Shown piece by piece: positions 17,885 through 20,574 of a stretch of 20,574 nt of DNA (its first letter is position 1; every line of letters begins with the position of its first letter). The stretch is from Monoraphidium neglectum (lineage: Eukaryota > Chlorophyta > Chlorophyceae > Sphaeropleales > Selenastraceae). Position numbers and translations under genes: made by a program. The stretch spans positions 1-20,574 of the forward strand of contig NW_014013053.1 in the NCBI RefSeq assembly GCF_000611645.1, written 5' to 3'. The notes beneath the pieces are model-generated. The model saw only the letters and a list, made by a program, of their open reading frames with translations. It was not told the DNA's origin and made no database searches.

Positions 17885-19505
17885 ATGGCACACGGGCTCG
17901 CATGGCCGTGGAGGCACTCAAAACACACTAATATGCGGCCGCAGGCGGCTATCCCTCATGCGCGACGCTCGAGGACGGCGCCCTGCGTCACTGTGCGCAG
18001 CGCTGCCAAGGATCAGCAGCACCCACGCGGAGCTGCGAGCGGCGACGCCCGGGGCGCGCGCGCCGTCGCGCGTAGCACGACCAAGGAGGCCCTCGCGGCC
18101 GAGGCAGCGGCTGCCCCCCAAAAGCCAGCATACATTGTCGCGGCAGGCAAGCGGAGGCAGAAGAGTCAGGGTGCTGCAACAGTATCCACATCCCATCCCG
18201 GAGTCAGCCACACCGATTGTGCTTTGGCAGTAAATTATTTTTCCGGCCCGCAACTGGATGGGGACACCTCTTTTTCACACTCCTGATCACCAGCCCATAT
18301 AAACCCCAGCCCAGCAACACCCTGGCCTGGCACCCCTGCACCCCGCCCGCTCCCCCCCCCCCTCCCCCTCCCCTCAGGCACCCCGGAACCCCTGGGTCCA
18401 AGCAAGCAGGGCGCCGGCGTCAACTTTGCCGTTTTCTCGGGCGGCGCGACGTCCGTGGCGCTGGTGCTGCATGATGCAGAGTCGGGCGCAGATCAGGAGG
18501 TGCCAATGAACAAGACAGGTGGGTGTGCATGTATGAATATGTACACATTTGTATGAGTATTTATGTAGTTCGTATACATGTATGTTGGTGCACGCAGATA
18601 TTGTGTCTATGAAACTGACAGTGTGTCCACGTAAACACATGCGTGTTGCGTGTGTTATGTTGTGTGCTTGCACTACCCCTCCAGCAGCTGTAAGACGCGC
18701 CGGGACAGCACCGTGCCGAGACGGCGCCGCTCTTGCAGCCCCCCGGCGCGGCAGCTTGCACGCGGTCTCAAATAGAGCCCTCCCAGCGCCATGGGCGGCG
18801 GCCATTAAACCCCGTCGCGGCCTGTTTTGCTGTTAGTCACTTAGGCCTAGGCCTTGCGCCCCGTTTGAGGCCCCGCCCCCCCACCCCTCTGTTCCCCTGC
18901 GGCAGGCGACGTGTGGCACGTGGCGCTGGAGGGCCTGCCGGGCAGCGGGGTGCTGTATGGCTACAGAGTGCTGGGGCAGGGCGGGTGGGACACAGGGTAC
19001 AGGTGGGCTGCGATGGGGCGGGGGGGGGGGGGGTTAGGGGGCCGGACCCCTGGAGGTGGCCCCCAGGGGGTCTGATGACAGCAGGGGCGGGAGGCTGGGA
19101 CGGGCGCGGGGAGCCCGGGCGGCTTTCAAGACCGACTGTAGGCGTGCGCGTCGGAGGCAGGGGTGTGGCCGCGTGAGGCAGGGGGCGGCTTGCCTGCAGC
19201 AACCCCCTCCCCCCGGGCGCTGGTGTGCGCATCGGTGGCATTCCAGGGCGATGGGGGCCGCACGGCTGCTGGCAGTAGCGGGCGTCGTCATGTCGCCGCA
19301 TGCCCTTGCTGGCCCCGTCCTGCCCCCTCCACCCCGCCCGGGGCTCCTCTGGGTCGCCTCTGGCCGCACGCCACGCGCGTGCCCCATCATTTAGGGCGCC
19401 CTCGCCGCGGGCGGAGGCACATCCTTTTGGATGCCAGAAAAATGGACGTTTGGAAAACAGCCACTGAACCAGCTTCCAGCTTTGTTGTTCAATTTGCCGT
19501 CAAGG

Positions 19506-19538
<33 letters not shown>

Positions 19539-20574
19539 ACACACACACACACACTCACACACACACAAATACACACAGCCCCATCATCTCATCCTCACAT
19601 CCCGCGCACCACCCCACCTCGCCGTAAACCCTGGAACCTACACCCTGGCTCAGGTGGGACTCTAAGAGCATACTGCTTGACCCCCGGGCGCCCCTGGTGG
19701 CGGGCCGCGACAAGTGGGGGGTGCGGGAGCCACTAGAGCGGTTCGAGCTCAACGTGAGTCTTCCAGTCGTGCCTGCCAGGCCGCGGCCCGTGTGGGGGCG
19801 GCCGGGGGTAGGGGCCTGCCTGCTGTGGCTGCGGGAGGCCTCGCTCAATAATGAAATAAGGGCCCTGGCGTGTGCGGGCTGCCGCGATGAGTGAAATACG
19901 TGGCCTCTGCTGTGAGGAATGGAGATGTTTTTGGATCGCGGCAGCAAGGGACGCACTGGGATTTGACTGACGGTCGAATCGTAGGAGCGATCGCAAACCC
20001 AGGGAGAGCCTGCGATGCCACGCTTCGAATCCCCCTCCTGCAACGCCTACCCCGCCTGCCATCTTGGCAACTTGACCTGAAACCTATTGCCCTTGTCATG
20101 CGTGCCCGCCCGCCGCGGCGGCCGTCCCTGGAAACCCCTCCCGCAGCGCGGCAGTCAGTGGTGGGGCACGTTTGACTTTGACTCGCCGCCCTTTGACTGG
20201 GGCGCGGACTACCAGCGGCCGGCCACGCACCTGAAGGACCTCGTGATCTACGAGATGGCGGTGCGCAGCTTCACGGCAGCTGCGAGCAGCGGCGTGGCGG
20301 AGGAGCGGCGGGGGACGTACCTGGGGCTGGTGGACAAGGTGAGGCCTGGCCGCGGCCGGGGGGGGGGGGGGTGGACATGACAAACACCTGTGTGTTTGTG
20401 TGTGTGTCTGTTTGTCTGTGTGTCTGTCTGTGTATGTACGTGTGCGTTTGTATTGGACTGTGTGTGTTTGCATGCACCCCTTTTGCAAGCTTGATAGTTG
20501 TCACTGGTTTGAAGCCGCGTATGCTGGAACTTATCACTCTCGCAACCTAGGAAAACCCCAGTCCCCCCCTCCCC
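17885..20574 (+). CDS. ISA3: Isoamylase 3-type starch debranching enzyme (5' part, gene continues past the window)
   Basis: Five exons are visible: 17885 to 18146 (GC donor) or 18170 (GT donor), then 18378-18518, 18906-19002, 19654-19753 and 20147-20338. The enzyme hydrolyses alpha-1,6 branches of starch in the plastid. The N terminus (ATG 17885, or 17933 in frame) is Ala/Arg-rich with TAPCVTVRSAA, a typical algal chloroplast transit peptide. A CBM48 domain follows: PLGPSKQGAGVNFAVFSGGA, NKTGDVWHVALEGLP, VLYGYRVLGQGGWD and SILLDPRAPLVAG. Next come GTFDFDSPPFDWGADYQRP, then KDLVIYEMAVRSFTA and GTYLGLVDK at the start of the GH13 barrel. The FDFD-PFDWG-DY block and the NKTGD and VLYGYRV-G-G-W motifs match plant ISA3 better than ISA1 or ISA2. 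ISA3 is linked to starch breakdown. The catalytic Asp/Glu residues lie beyond the edge, so activity cannot be judged. Confidence 0.93.
18147..18377 (+). other. Probable GC-AG intron (intron 1 of ISA3)
   Basis: The acceptor (CCCCTCCCCTCAG) before GTPEPLG is clear. Two donors in the right phase exist: GGCAG|GCAAGC at 18147 and the weak CAGG|GTGCTG at 18171. The GC donor has the near-ideal AG|GCAAG context and the same sequence as the GC donor in the peptidase gene. The intron also contains CATATAAACC near 18298 and a C-rich tract before the acceptor. Confidence 0.55.
19020..19033 (+). repeat. Run of 14 G in ISA3 intron 3
   Basis: A homopolymer at the start of intron 3, directly after the exon that ends in GGGTAC. 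Such runs are prone to sequencing and assembly length errors, but this one is intronic. Confidence 0.9.
19506..19577 (+). repeat. CA microsatellite in ISA3 intron 3
   Basis: A nearly continuous (CA)n tract of about 70 bases with a few single-base interruptions, in the 651-base intron between the CBM48 exons. Confidence 0.95.
20358..20471 (+). repeat. G run plus TG/TCTG repeat in ISA3 intron 5
   Basis: Fourteen consecutive G (20358-20371) are followed by a TG-rich, TGTC/TGTT-type repeat. The GTGAGG donor of this intron is just upstream, and the next exon is outside the window. Confidence 0.9.

Noticed and set aside
20000..20045. A tRNA gene suggested by CTTCGAATCC
   Set aside because: The flanking bases do not pair to form a T-stem and no matching acceptor or anticodon arms could be drawn; the site lies in ISA3 intron 4.

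Overview
This is nuclear DNA from a GC-rich, intron-dense eukaryote, most likely a green alga (Chlorophyta, perhaps a Chlorella-like trebouxiophyte). The evidence is a plant-type isoamylase, many short spliceosomal introns (about 145-760 bases) with GTGAGT/GTGCGT-like donors, TGTAA-type polyadenylation motifs downstream of stop codons, and long CAG and CA/TG repeats in exons and introns. All gene models were built by hand from open frames, splice sites and recognised protein families. Reading frame is kept across every junction, and three of the four models run from start codon to stop codon.

Layout, left to right. Bases 1-191 hold a short open frame on the minus strand that leaves the window; I do not recognise it. 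Bases 1260-3640 (minus) hold an 8-exon gene for a 241-residue type I membrane protein with four EGF-like domains; one exon is only 12 bases long. Bases 4857-10764 (minus) hold a 14-exon gene for a 700-residue secreted thermolysin-like (M4) zinc metallopeptidase with signal peptide, propeptide and all key active-site residues. Bases 10765-12850 are unassigned, with only weak exon-like traces. Bases 12851-16363 (minus) hold a 7-exon gene for a 713-residue TrmA/RumA-family RNA uridine C5-methyltransferase with intact iron-sulfur and catalytic residues and a 23-glutamine tract. Bases 16364-17884 are the divergent upstream region, with a TATA box for the methyltransferase and an 18-bp inverted repeat. 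From 17885 to the right edge (plus) lies the 5' part of an isoamylase 3-type starch debranching enzyme.

The debranching enzyme and the RNA methyltransferase look like ordinary algal housekeeping genes. The neighbouring M4 peptidase and EGF-repeat membrane protein are both predicted to enter the secretory pathway and lie head to tail on one strand. A shared role at the cell surface is possible but is inference from position only. The most notable observations are the bacterial-type peptidase fully embedded in a eukaryotic gene structure, the four-EGF protein with a frame-preserving microexon, and GC-AG introns that share a donor sequence.
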